Below are positions 53,608 to 63,328 of a stretch of DNA of 64,000 bases, piece by piece (the stretch's first letter is position 1; each line of letters begins with the position of its first letter). A program made the position numbers and the translations under genes. Source of the stretch: Asparagopsis taxiformis (Eukaryota > Rhodophyta > Florideophyceae > Bonnemaisoniales > Bonnemaisoniaceae). Location: positions 1 through 64,000 of the forward strand of contig JALQPE010002611.1 in NCBI GenBank assembly GCA_030407315.1, read 5' to 3'. The notes beneath the pieces are model-generated. The model did no database searches. It was given only the letters and a program-made list of their open reading frames with translations, and was not told the origin of the DNA.

Positions 53608-56600
53608 ATGGCTCAACAATCCCCCAACGCTTTCGACCGCCAGGTGCGCTCTGCCAGCCGCCGTGACAACGATTCTCCCACTCCTTCTCCCTCTCCTTCT
53701 CCCTCTCCTTCTCCTTCTCTGGCCCCCCCTGTCCCCATGGACGTTTGCGAAGCTGCTGCAGCGCTGACCCAGCTCAGCCCAGCACCTAAGCCCGTCCCCT
53801 CCCCCCCTTCCGCTTCCGATCCCGCGGTTGTCCCGACAATCGACGCTGGCGTTCCCGCAACTCCGCTTCCGGCTCAATCTGCCGAAGCGGCGCCAGCCGT
53901 CGAGGGATCTGGTGCTCCTCTGCCCAGCTCGCCTGCTCCGGACATGATCATCGCGTCCGGCAGCGACTTGGCAGAGGATGCGGAGAAGGTCGATGATCAC
54001 AACGCTCGTGACATCGTACCGAACAAGCCTCTCCGCAGCACCAGGCTGGCCTACCCTGGCACAGTGCCCATCCCGGTGGATGTGGACTACGACATAAGTC
54101 CGGAGAGCTGCCGAAACATTCCAGTCTTCATTTCCCCCCTGGATGTTTCTCCTCCGGCAGTCGTGTCCAGGGTGGTCAGGCCGCATCGCGTTGATGAGTT
54201 GAAGAAAACGTTTCTCACTCAGGGATTTTCCGTGATTGCTTCACGCGTGTCCGTCTGCGAGGTGATTGATTCCAATGCAAAAGTACGACTGCAATATGTC
54301 GATGGATCTCACCGAGTGACCGCGTTGAAGGCCATTCTCGAGTCGGCTGGACCTGCTCCTGCGAAGGACAGTCCAGAGTGGGAGGAGTTTGTCAAGTCTG
54401 ACATCTACCGTCGCTTTGGAACTATTCCAGTCGACTTTCTCCTCCCACCGACTCGGCTTGGCCGGGATGTCTTCTGCTCCGAAGAAGTACTCCCGCTTTC
54501 ACGGCTGATGAACTTCCACACCCACAATGTCAGCGAGGTAACAGTTGCTGACAATGTGTGCTCTGTGATGGAGTTCATCAATATCCACCGCCTGGGAAAG
54601 AAGAAGATCGAGCCGACCGTTCAATACATAAAAGAACGGAAAGCGCTGAGCTGGATTCGTCCGAGACAGCTCATGCGCTACGTCTCGATCGCGCGAGGGT
54701 TCAAGACCATTGAAAGCCCTGCTTTCAAGTACTGGTCGAGCATCCCGAACAGGCCGGAGTTCGTGCAGTTCTCTTCGACCGAGGATCTGGCTGGTTGTAC
54801 GGTGAACTTGTTGTTCAATGGGTCGTTCAGGAGTGCTCCGGATGTGCAGAAGTGTTTCATCCTGGAGATGACGGCGCGCTACACTTGTAGCCGTCGGTCG
54901 GCCGGGCTGAAACCGTACTCGGTTGGTACCATTGGGCAGGAATGGATTGCTGGTTTGTTGGAAATCTTCGGGTACGTGAAGGAGGTGGCCGAGTACTGGA
55001 ACGTGTCGGATGTGTTGAGGATGCTGGATGGGTCAATTCCCAGCGTGGGTGACCCGAGCAAGAGCTTCGACATTCGCTCGCGCGTTGTCGAAGTTCTTGC
55101 TCAGATGGTCCCCAAGAAGGGGTGCTGGGCAGACTTCCGTCCCAAGGAAGGCCCCCCCGATGGTTACAGTTACGAAAATATTTTTCCCCGTAAGAAGTCT
55201 GTCTTCGGGAAGGACGCCAGGAAAATGCTCCTGCGCGTCACTGGGTACCGCGACATGCAAATGCGGAAACGCTTTCACGCGATGTACCCAGACATCCCAC
55301 ATGCTGCGCTCCCAGCCACATGTGGTGATGATGCCCCCATCCCTTCCTCTTCCAATTCCTTGCCCATCCCTTCATCCTCCATTCCTTTGCCCCCACCACC
55401 TCAACTGGAATCTTCCAGCAATTCCGAGGTTGCCCCTGTTCCTGTCTCTACCCCTGCCGTGTCTGCATCCTCCCCTGCGGTGACCCCGGTCAAGCCGACT
55501 GCGCGTGGTCCCCAGGATGGCAGCGAACGCTCTGGTCCAGTTTCCCACGCCGGGACTGGTACCCCCAACCGTCCTGTCCAAGCCGCGCAGGAGCAGGTCT
55601 CACCGGCTTCGCAGCCTGAGCCTGCGACTCCGGCTGCCGAGCAGCACCCTGCTGCTCCGGCCCCCGCTGTCGAAGCTTCCCGTTCTGCATCTGCTAGCAG
55701 TTCGGGAAGCTCCAGCGATGACAGCTTCGTCCCTTCACCATCCGGTGGGGTTGGACAGAAGACGGTTGCGAGGATTTCGACGGAGGGCCCTACTCCCGAG
55801 AATGTGGTCGAGGGCAGCAGTGCGAAGGGCGGTGCAGATCCTGACGAAGATGTCATTGAAGTCAGTGATTCTGCACCGCCCGGAGTGGAAACTTCTGGGA
55901 GGAAAGTGATGCCCAGAAGGAGTACCCGCCTGCAAGCGAGTCGTTCCGGTCGTGGTGGAACGGCGGGTGGTGCTGTGGAGGTCGTCGAGCTGGAGAGCGC
56001 CCCCGAGGATGCGGGTGAAAACTCCATCCTCGGGAAGCGTAACTTGGAAGCCGCTTCTGCGACGCCCGAGCCTTCTACCAAAAAGAGAAGGCTCGGTGAG
56101 ACTTCATCAAAGTCGTCGTCAAAGAAATCCAAGTCGGCTTCCCGAGGTCGCTCTCGGGAGCCGGTTCTCCAGTTCGACGACGCCCAGGAGAATCCCATTC
56201 CCGACAGCATCGTCGATGAGAATGTGGCCGCCGTTCTCCCCAGCGCAATTGCGTCTGGCAGCCGGATGAAGTACTATATGGAAAGTACGACGGTGGAGAC
56301 GGTTCGGGCGGAAATGAGGGCGGCAGCATTCCAGGCAGCTGCATCGCCGGGTGCTGAGGATACGGTGGTGGACAGGTACTTTGCGGTGAAGAAGGCATTG
56401 TTGGAAAACTTGGGGGTTATTGTTATGGAAGGCCTGTTGGCATCGTCCACGGCTGGTAATGCGACGCATGAGTTGTTCGGTCACTTCGCTAGGCAGTTCC
56501 CGCTGGTTGAGGAGGTTGAAAAACCCTCCCAGCAGTCTGATTCTAACGATGACGACAGGGAGCCACAGGACGAGCCGCCAGCTTTCGCAAAGCCCGGCTT

Positions 56601-57255
56601 CGATCCTTCGCCGTGGCAGTTCATCCACAACGTGGGTGATGCGAAGGACCGCATCGATGGTGGTCGTGGGCGCCTCTCTCTGCCGCGGCGTGAGTTGTGC
56701 GACAAGTTGGAGGAGGGGAATTTGGAGATGTATAAGAACAAGTTGGTGGCAGAGCTTGCTCTTGGTGTTTGTGCGGAGTTCTTGAAGTTGGGAATGGAGG
56801 GTGAGGATCCTGTCTTCTTCCCGAAGACAGGATTGCGGCTGCTTCTTACAGCAGATGGGGCTGCGGACCAGGATGGGCACACGGACTTCAAGGTAGCGAC
56901 GAATAGTGTTGGAAGTCCTACCACGTCTCCATCATATTTCATGATGTCGAGCGGAGCCGATGGGTTCTCTATAGTAGTTGCCCCTTATAGTCATGTATGC
57001 CTGGCCAGTCCGGGCGCCGATATGTGGAAGGTTCCCCCTCTCATCTTTTGGGTGCCACCCTATTCCGTATTGGTTGGTCGCGGTGACCTTTACCATTACG
57101 GGGTCGGCTTCAGCCGAGGAGATCTTCCTGCAGGCGAGAAGTTAGTCTATGGCCTGCCCACGCGCGGCCACATCTACTTGAAGACGGAGAAGGACGTCCT
57201 CACGGACCACATCCACACCGTCGAATATTACAAGTACGATAGGAGCAATAGATAG
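53608..57255 (+). CDS. ParB domain - 2OG-Fe(II) dioxygenase-like fusion protein, copy B
   Basis: The first in-frame ATG is 53608 (MAQQSPNAFDRQ), giving 1215 residues. An N-terminal Pro/Ser/Ala-rich disordered part (1-150) precedes the ParB-like domain at about 180-245 (VVSRVVRPHRVDELKKTFL, YVDGSHRVTAL with DGSHR 232-236). Next come VADNVCSVMEF (313-323) and a helix-turn-helix-like stretch IRPRQLMRYVSIARGFKTIE (350-369). A long Pro/Ser/Ala linker holds basic clusters (STKKRRLGE). The oxygenase part repeats copy A: SRMKYYMESTTV, ATHELFGHFA, LRLLLTADG, HTD (1091-1093), SYFMMSSGADGF, SHVCL, LYHYG (His 1163) and PTRGHIYL (Arg 1186). It is a tandem paralogue of copy A, more GC-rich and with a different linker, so not a recent duplicate. 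Confidence 0.82.
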   Translation: MAQQSPNAFDRQVRSASRRDNDSPTPSPSPSPSPSPSLAPPVPMDVCEAAAALTQLSPAPKPVPSPPSASDPAVVPTIDAGVPATPLPAQSAEAAPAVEGSGAPLPSSPAPDMIIASGSDLAEDAEKVDDHNARDIVPNKPLRSTRLAYPGTVPIPVDVDYDISPESCRNIPVFISPLDVSPPAVVSRVVRPHRVDELKKTFLTQGFSVIASRVSVCEVIDSNAKVRLQYVDGSHRVTALKAILESAGPAPAKDSPEWEEFVKSDIYRRFGTIPVDFLLPPTRLGRDVFCSEEVLPLSRLMNFHTHNVSEVTVADNVCSVMEFINIHRLGKKKIEPTVQYIKERKALSWIRPRQLMRYVSIARGFKTIESPAFKYWSSIPNRPEFVQFSSTEDLAGCTVNLLFNGSFRSAPDVQKCFILEMTARYTCSRRSAGLKPYSVGTIGQEWIAGLLEIFGYVKEVAEYWNVSDVLRMLDGSIPSVGDPSKSFDIRSRVVEVLAQMVPKKGCWADFRPKEGPPDGYSYENIFPRKKSVFGKDARKMLLRVTGYRDMQMRKRFHAMYPDIPHAALPATCGDDAPIPSSSNSLPIPSSSIPLPPPPQLESSSNSEVAPVPVSTPAVSASSPAVTPVKPTARGPQDGSERSGPVSHAGTGTPNRPVQAAQEQVSPASQPEPATPAAEQHPAAPAPAVEASRSASASSSGSSSDDSFVPSPSGGVGQKTVARISTEGPTPENVVEGSSAKGGADPDEDVIEVSDSAPPGVETSGRKVMPRRSTRLQASRSGRGGTAGGAVEVVELESAPEDAGENSILGKRNLEAASATPEPSTKKRRLGETSSKSSSKKSKSASRGRSREPVLQFDDAQENPIPDSIVDENVAAVLPSAIASGSRMKYYMESTTVETVRAEMRAAAFQAAASPGAEDTVVDRYFAVKKALLENLGVIVMEGLLASSTAGNATHELFGHFARQFPLVEEVEKPSQQSDSNDDDREPQDEPPAFAKPGFDPSPWQFIHNVGDAKDRIDGGRGRLSLPRRELCDKLEEGNLEMYKNKLVAELALGVCAEFLKLGMEGEDPVFFPKTGLRLLLTADGAADQDGHTDFKVATNSVGSPTTSPSYFMMSSGADGFSIVVAPYSHVCLASPGADMWKVPPLIFWVPPYSVLVGRGDLYHYGVGFSRGDLPAGEKLVYGLPTRGHIYLKTEKDVLTDHIHTVEYYKYDRSNR

Positions 57256-57725
57256 CATATCAGAAGTATTAAAACCTATACTACTGTTCCCTGCTATAAA
57301 GTTCTGTCTTTCTCATCTCAACATTGTTACCTTAGCCCATTTTTCAGTTCTCATCTATACATCTGTCCTTCATCTCATAGTTTAGTGCTACTCAGCAGAT
57401 TGCTTGCTACTTTTTAATATTAGTCTACAACGTTATATGATTTTACTAGCTAGGCCGTAGGGGGAGACTAGTTTCAACCCTTGACAACGCGCAGATTTCG
57501 ACTACGAGAGCCGTCACTGTGATAAATTATTTGTAGAATTTTCGTCTATCTTCCCACCTACACTAGGCTACCTATATATATACAGGGTATAACCTGAACA
57601 GAGACCACGTGAGGTAAAATACTCCTGAGAGCTGCTCACAGCCGTACAGACCTTTGCTGAGCAATTTACCCGACTTCAAACTTCGCTTCTTACCTTTACC
57701 AGGATGAGAGAAGGACGAAACTCCC
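57256..57725. other. Non-coding 3' region of copy B
   Basis: AT-rich DNA with short repeats such as TATATATATACAGG near 57575. No supported gene. It probably holds the 3' untranslated region. Confidence 0.45.
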
Positions 57726-58085
57726 TGCTGCTTACAGCCGAAGCCGTTTACCAGGGTTCCTTACAGCAAAGTCATCGTAACGATGACTTTGCTGTAAGGA
57801 ACCGTTTCCTTGCAGTGGCCGAAGAATTTTTTACCGGGTAAAAAATCAGCAAGAAATTTTACCGGGTAAAAAATTGTGGCCGCTGTAATGTTTTGCTTTC
57901 TTACAGCAAAGTCATCGTTACGATGACTTTGCTGTAAGAAAACGTTTCATTACAGCGGCCACAATTTTTTTACCCGGTAAAGAAATCATGGCTGCTGTAA
58001 TGATTTGTTTTCTTACAGCAAAGTCATCGTAACGATGACTTTGCTGTCAGCACCCCGCCGGAACTGCCAAAGCTGTAAGCAGTCT
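57725..58085. repeat. Palindrome block 4: three 39-bp palindromes
   Basis: Copies lie at 57760-57798, 57900-57938 and 58012-58050 (last arm CTGTCAG). The left edge is CTTACAGCCGAAGCCGTTTA CCAGGG and the right edge is GGAACTGCCAAAGCTGTAAG. Between copies are TTTTTTACCGGGTAAAAAA palindromes and GCGGCCACAATTTTTTTACC stems. Confidence 0.9.
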
Positions 58086-58604
58086 GGCTTCACCCTCTCC
58101 CCCATTTCTCTACTCCGCCTTCAGCATCCCAGCCTCTCTGGTGACGACTGACGCCTTTCGTTTCCCCCCTCACGCCCCCTCTCGCAATGAAATACTCGTC
58201 TATTACCACGATAGGCTACTCGTACTGCCGCCTTAATTTTCCTCTACACACACCCTCCCATCCGTCTCTTCCGTACTACGATCTTAGGCTATCCTACCTT
58301 ACGATTATAGTTGTATAGTGAGTAGCTAGAGTCCTACTTATTGACGACTATAGTGCACCGGAACCGGCGCCGGTTCCCGCCCGGGCGGGTTGAATATATA
58401 TTTTATGCCGTGAGGCACAGGTACCATATGGTCGCTGTGGCTCACGGCACAAGGAGTAGATTTTGCGACCAACAGCCGTCCAAACCATCCTCCCGTGATG
58501 TTCCCTACTTCACACTTCGCTTCTCATGTGAGACAGCAGGGAGTTTCGTCCTTCTCCCATCTTGGTAAAGGTACCTTTACCAAGAAGGGAGAAGGACGAA
58601 ACTC
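58086..58604. other. Spacer with long hairpin
   Basis: Non-coding. A 78-bp near-perfect palindrome at 58534-58611, centred on GGTACC, has arms starting CAGCAGGGAGTTTCGTCCTT. It extends into the left edge of block 5. A second short palindrome, GGCGCCGG with CCGGCGCCGG, lies near 58365. Confidence 0.75.
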
Positions 58605-59065
58605 CCTGCTGCTTACAGCTGAAGCCGTTTACCAGGGTTCCTTACAGCAAAGTCATCGTTACGATGACTTTGCTGTAAGAAAACAAATCATTACAGCAGC
58701 CACGATTTCTTTACCGGGTAAAAAAATTGTGGCCGCTGTAATGAAACGTTTTCTTACAGCAAAGTCATCGTAACGATGACTTTGCTGTAAGGAACCGTTT
58801 CCTTGCAGTGGCCAAAGAATTTTTTACCGGGTAAAAAATCAGCAAGAAATTTTACCGGGTAAAAAATTGTGGCCGCTGTAATGTTTTGCTTTCTTACAGC
58901 AAAGTCATCGTTACGATGACTTTGCTGTAAGAAAACGTTTCATTACAGCGGCCACAATTTTTTTACCCGGTAAAGAAATCATGGCTGCTGTAATGATTTG
59001 TTTTCTTACAGCAAAGTCATCGTAACGATGACTTTGCTGTCAGCATCCCCGGTAAACGGCCCGCA
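58605..59065. repeat. Palindrome block 5: four 39-bp palindromes
   Basis: Copies lie at 58641-58679, 58753-58791, 58893-58931 and 59005-59043. The internal order is nearly the same as block 4 plus one extra unit, so the two were probably copied from one another. The block ends about 280 bases after the stop side of the minus-strand methyltransferase gene. Confidence 0.9.
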
Positions 59066-59347
59066 CTGTAATGGGGTGACTGCTTCTCCTACATCGCTCT
59101 GTTACTGGTGTTCTACATGCTGCGTTGCTACACAATTTCGCACTCACATCTTTCTAGTTTCTCTCCCTTTCGTATCCATAGGTATAGCAGTTGAAAAGTG
59201 GATAGTTTGCACTCCAGGCCGCAGATGCCTTCCTGCAGTCATGTCACGATTGTTGTAGTGTAGTCTATAATATCTAGCGCTCTTGGAAGATGATGCACAG
59301 TCTATTGTCTCTGTCAATGCGTGTTTACTCAAATCTATCAAAGTAGC

Positions 59348-62300
59348 TCAGTTAGCTGGCCAATATTTTCTACCATAGTCAGCAAATATCTCCTCATCAG
59401 CTTCAACGTCTCTGGTCAGAACGACCTTGACAGCATGGGGATTCTTGATATTCGAAGCAAAGTCCGGTTTGTCTATGGCATCGCCTTGTCGAAACTCGGC
59501 TGACTGTGTTCGACTCACCTCGGTCGCTTTCTCCGTTCCGTCAATGACCCGACAATCATTGAGGTAGCTGGTACAATTATAGACCGCTGGAACGAGCCAG
59601 ACCTTCCGAACAGGTGCACCCCTCCCTATGTACGTGGTTTCCAATTCCATGTTGTAGTCCTGGAACCTCTGTCCTGTGCACCCAAATCCTTCCGGGCCGT
59701 ACATCACTGATCTCTGCGGTTCCGAGTCTCGAATCTTCGCATAGAAAATCGTCCCGTTGTACCAGCCAATGACCGTCCCCTTCTTCAGTTTCTTCGCCGC
59801 GAATACGCCAAACCCACCACCTCTTACCTCCGATTGCGAAACATAGACACCGTAGAATGCGGCATCAGCAGCCAGAATCGCGTCCGGGTCTATGCTCCAA
59901 AACGAGTGCATGTCCTCGGCCGGCCACTGGTCCATAGGCACCCCGCTCAATCTGTGAAGCATAGAACCGTCCTTCTTCATTGACGCAACGAACACAAGCA
60001 GATGGTTCGGCAATGCTGTCACAGCAGGTAAACCTTCTGGTGCATCTGAGATGTGCTTCTGACGAAGCCTTGGAGCTTTTCCTGTGACCGGTACCGACTC
60101 GTCCCCAAGAATACTCTCCACCTCACGCTGCAAGATCCCCCCATATCGCCCGGCTTTCACCTCACTGACGAAAGCATGCAGTATCCACTCCTGCGATGCA
60201 TCGTGGCACCTTTTTTCCTTCTCACACCCAATGAACCGACGATACGTACCATCCCTCAACGTCATACACGCTATGGCTGTGCTGTATGTTCCCGAGAAGA
60301 AATCCATCACGATATCGTTCTGCTTCGAAAATCGTTCCAGAAGCTCACGAAGAGTGGTCAACGCCTTCTGCTCATGGCGCAGTCGGTTGTTCTGCCCATC
60401 GTATTGAGCTTCACCAGCCGACAACCTCGGAACGTTGTCAATCGCGTTGGTGAACCCAGGGTGCCTCGATATGTCCGGATTGTGCAACCTGTAATCCACC
60501 ATATCGTATGCAGCCATACCCTTCCCCCGCTTATACGCATGGATAACGAAATCGTGCATATTATGCAGTGTGCACGTTTTCGTCGATGGATTGGACGTAA
60601 AGCTGTGTGGTCGGCGAGATAGCACGACTGGAACACTGTCCACAATCATCTTGCCAGGCTCGGCATTTCTGATTGCATCCATCCATGCCACGAGTTGGCG
60701 CACGCTGGAATAGATTAGAGCATGACCGCCAGGCCGAAGAACTCGAACTATTTCACACGCAACACTCGCCAACTCTTCCGGCTCCAGAATATCGTACTCC
60801 GAGTTTTCTCTGCCGCCTTCCCGCCTCGTGTTGAATGGAGGATCAGTGAGCACAAGCTGAACACTGTCCTCCAACACGCCATCTTCCAGGAAACTAATTT
60901 TGTCCTCCACCTCTTTGGCTACATCAGTGGCGTCACAATTCACAGTGTGAATGTAACGCCCCATCACAGCTTCCAGCTTGGTGACATATTCCGGCTTGGA
61001 TTCCTTTCCGACGTCAACGAGCGGTGCTTCTGTAGGCGATACAGTGTCAACCTCCATAGCGTCATCCTCGGCCGCACCTTCTCTTGTTGCTGTTTCGCTA
61101 GCAACCGCCGCATTATCGTCCTCTCCACCACCGCGCTCCAGCCTAGCCTTCTTCCTCTGTGGCTCCAGACTATCCTCTTCTATATCCTCGCTGCCATTGT
61201 TTGGCACTGCTGCGGATATTTCCATCTGCGCAGGTGCACCTTCAAGGATGCCAGGCTCGGGCGTATCCTCAAGACTGTGCAACTCATCCATGGTCAGAGG
61301 AAGCTTTCGTTGCTCTCGGGTTCGCAATAACCAAGCCTTCAGCCTCCTCTGACCATCCAGGGCATGAGACGTGTTCAACTTGGCTCGCATGAACGAGTTC
61401 AATCCGAACTTGTCAGGAGTGTCGAAAAGCAAGGCTCGAAGTCTCTGCATCAGCTGACCACGCTCGGCGAACACATTCACCTCAGTGACACATTGGCGTA
61501 TCGACAGCAGGAAGGCGCTTGTCAATGATCGCAGCCTTGCATCCACAGCCACTGGAAGGTCGGCACAGAACCCGTTTTCACTGTCTACAGTTTTCGGGAC
61601 AATGGTCAGGTTTTTCCGATGCTCCTCGACCGCGCAGCCATCAGACCGATTCGGGAGTGACCTGAAGCAAAGGCTCGCAGGATCGAATACCATGAACGGC
61701 CAGCACATCGATTCAACATCCTCATACCCCAACACTCTTGCCCCGGTATCCCACGCAGCTAACACACGGTCGACAACAAATCCAAGCTGGTTGGCTTGCG
61801 CACTGGATGTTGCAATTCCAACCATTCCACCACCACCAATGGCCCCGGATGTGGCTCTGGCCCGCCTAGATGGCGCACTGCCCATCTCCTTACTGCGAAT
61901 AGCCAAGATACACTGGCACATCATAACCATCAGCCTCCTGAACCGCTTCTGGCTAGCCTGCAAAGAATCTTGCATGTCGGATGTAGCGCCGTCTAGAAAG
62001 TACCTGCTCGAAAGCAGTTCGCGGTTCAGTGGAGAGGACAATTCTCCGCGGGGTGTCTTGCCAAACATTTCGACGGCACGAGAACTAGTCACCCCCACCT
62101 GTTTCGGAAACTCAACCATCCTCGGAGAATCACCCATCTCTGCATTGAGTCCCCATGCATGACAAAACATTTGCCACAGACGCAAATCAATCGCACTCGA
62201 ATCTTCTGCTCGGTGATACGGCCGAAGCACAGCCAGGATAGACATGCATGAGCTGTACTGCGGTTTACCACTCAGGCTTGAAGCAATTTGGCCGCTTGGA

Positions 62301-62815
62301 TCGCAGGACTTGATCCAGCCCAACACATCGGCCATCCTCACAGACGAAATATGAGCGTACTTGTCCTTTCCTTTTTGGACCCAGTACTCGTCTCTGAGAT
62401 CAACGGCGATCATCAGATACTCAACAAACATCATGCGCCTTTGCAGGCCTGCAATGTCGTTGGATGTCGTCGCTCTCACACGGTCCAGCACAACAGCAGT
62501 ACTGCTGTTGGTGTCCGCCACGATAGACTCTTCTCGCATAGGAATCGTAACGCCAGGAGGAAAGACGCCCTTCTCCATTCCACGTACAATTGCCATGCAG
62601 CGGTGCGCTCCATCCAATATCTCCAGAACGCCTTCTCGAAACCTGCCAGTCACGGGATGAGCTGTGTCATAACCGCTGTTGCGAATGCTCTCCATGAGCG
62701 CTTCCACATGACTTGCATCAACATCGCGAATCGATACGAATTTGCTGACTTGATTGGGGTCGATGAACACCCATCCGTCGTGCTTTTCACCGTGATTGTG
62801 GAACGTTCCTTCCAT
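59348..62815 (-). CDS. ParB - DNA methyltransferase - SET domain fusion protein
   Basis: ATG 62815 (GCCATGGAA) gives 1155 residues. A ParB-like domain lies at about 25-85 (FVSIRDVDASHVEALMESIR; EILDGAHRCMAIV, DGAHR 68-72). A helical region follows (about 110-480), then an acidic/basic linker with PQRKKARLE. The DNA amino-methyltransferase has VQLVLTDPPFN (catalytic DPPF 658-661), RVLRPGGHALIY (691-702), then DFFSGT (838-843) as the AdoMet-binding loop and IGCEKEK (862-868). Motif IV before motif I is the beta-class order, found in prokaryotic and phage N6-adenine or N4-cytosine enzymes, some of which also carry ParB domains. The C-terminus (about 985-1150) is a SET domain: VRGGGFGVFAAKKLKKGTVI, WYNG, SYLNDCRV in place of NHSC, and EIFADYGRKYW. 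Joining DNA and lysine methylation in one protein is exceptional. All four parts are in one unbroken frame. Confidence 0.85.
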   Translation of the reverse strand: MEGTFHNHGEKHDGWVFIDPNQVSKFVSIRDVDASHVEALMESIRNSGYDTAHPVTGRFREGVLEILDGAHRCMAIVRGMEKGVFPPGVTIPMREESIVADTNSSTAVVLDRVRATTSNDIAGLQRRMMFVEYLMIAVDLRDEYWVQKGKDKYAHISSVRMADVLGWIKSCDPSGQIASSLSGKPQYSSCMSILAVLRPYHRAEDSSAIDLRLWQMFCHAWGLNAEMGDSPRMVEFPKQVGVTSSRAVEMFGKTPRGELSSPLNRELLSSRYFLDGATSDMQDSLQASQKRFRRLMVMMCQCILAIRSKEMGSAPSRRARATSGAIGGGGMVGIATSSAQANQLGFVVDRVLAAWDTGARVLGYEDVESMCWPFMVFDPASLCFRSLPNRSDGCAVEEHRKNLTIVPKTVDSENGFCADLPVAVDARLRSLTSAFLLSIRQCVTEVNVFAERGQLMQRLRALLFDTPDKFGLNSFMRAKLNTSHALDGQRRLKAWLLRTREQRKLPLTMDELHSLEDTPEPGILEGAPAQMEISAAVPNNGSEDIEEDSLEPQRKKARLERGGGEDDNAAVASETATREGAAEDDAMEVDTVSPTEAPLVDVGKESKPEYVTKLEAVMGRYIHTVNCDATDVAKEVEDKISFLEDGVLEDSVQLVLTDPPFNTRREGGRENSEYDILEPEELASVACEIVRVLRPGGHALIYSSVRQLVAWMDAIRNAEPGKMIVDSVPVVLSRRPHSFTSNPSTKTCTLHNMHDFVIHAYKRGKGMAAYDMVDYRLHNPDISRHPGFTNAIDNVPRLSAGEAQYDGQNNRLRHEQKALTTLRELLERFSKQNDIVMDFFSGTYSTAIACMTLRDGTYRRFIGCEKEKRCHDASQEWILHAFVSEVKAGRYGGILQREVESILGDESVPVTGKAPRLRQKHISDAPEGLPAVTALPNHLLVFVASMKKDGSMLHRLSGVPMDQWPAEDMHSFWSIDPDAILAADAAFYGVYVSQSEVRGGGFGVFAAKKLKKGTVIGWYNGTIFYAKIRDSEPQRSVMYGPEGFGCTGQRFQDYNMELETTYIGRGAPVRKVWLVPAVYNCTSYLNDCRVIDGTEKATEVSRTQSAEFRQGDAIDKPDFASNIKNPHAVKVVLTRDVEADEEIFADYGRKYWPAN

Positions 62816-63328
62816 GGCGAACAAAGGTAGAGTTTTTAAGAAAGGGATAGTTGGTTGCTGCTTGACCAGGGTGGCGCAAAGCAGAAGTTGGTTGTTTAAA
62901 ACAAAGTGTCAGCGAGTGGTAGCACTTCGGTGGCTGTTTCCTTTCCACCCCTGTCCGAACCTTTACAAGATAACTACATCGACTGTTAGCTCAATAATCA
63001 ATGTAATACTAAAGTAATACTCAAAATATTTTTCCATGCAATTTATTGGGCCCCGTAACATCTCTAAGCGTATCTTTGTAGTCCAATCGTATGCATCCGA
63101 CATTCACTTCTAGAACGATTATTCACATCAAATTTTATGCTGCAATCAGTTCATGGCAGACATCATCCACACTGACGTGTCAATTTTGTCAATTGTCCAT
63201 TCTATTTCTACACCACCTAAACATCTCTTCTGGACCTTTCCAATCCTCCTAGTATATACTACTCTTTAGCAGAAGGTAACGGTTAGGCTTTCACTAATAC
63301 AACAATTCTATCCCATAGCTATCCCAAC
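62816..63328. promoter_or_regulatory. Divergent promoter region
   Basis: About 510 bases separate the head-to-head starts of the methyltransferase-SET gene (minus) and the gene at 63329 (plus). AGTATATACTACTC at about 63250 is a TATA-like element about 80 bases before ATG 63329. No palindrome block is present here. Shared regulation is likely but inferred. Confidence 0.4.

Noticed and set aside
53593..56942. Long minus-strand and alternate-frame ORFs (up to 269 codons) over copy B
   Set aside because: They arise from the GC-rich, low-complexity Pro/Ser/Ala coding of the real frame.
47690..59065. CRISPR-like arrays
   Set aside because: Repeats are palindromes alternating with other palindromes. 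There are no unique equal-length spacers and no cas genes, and the genome is eukaryotic.
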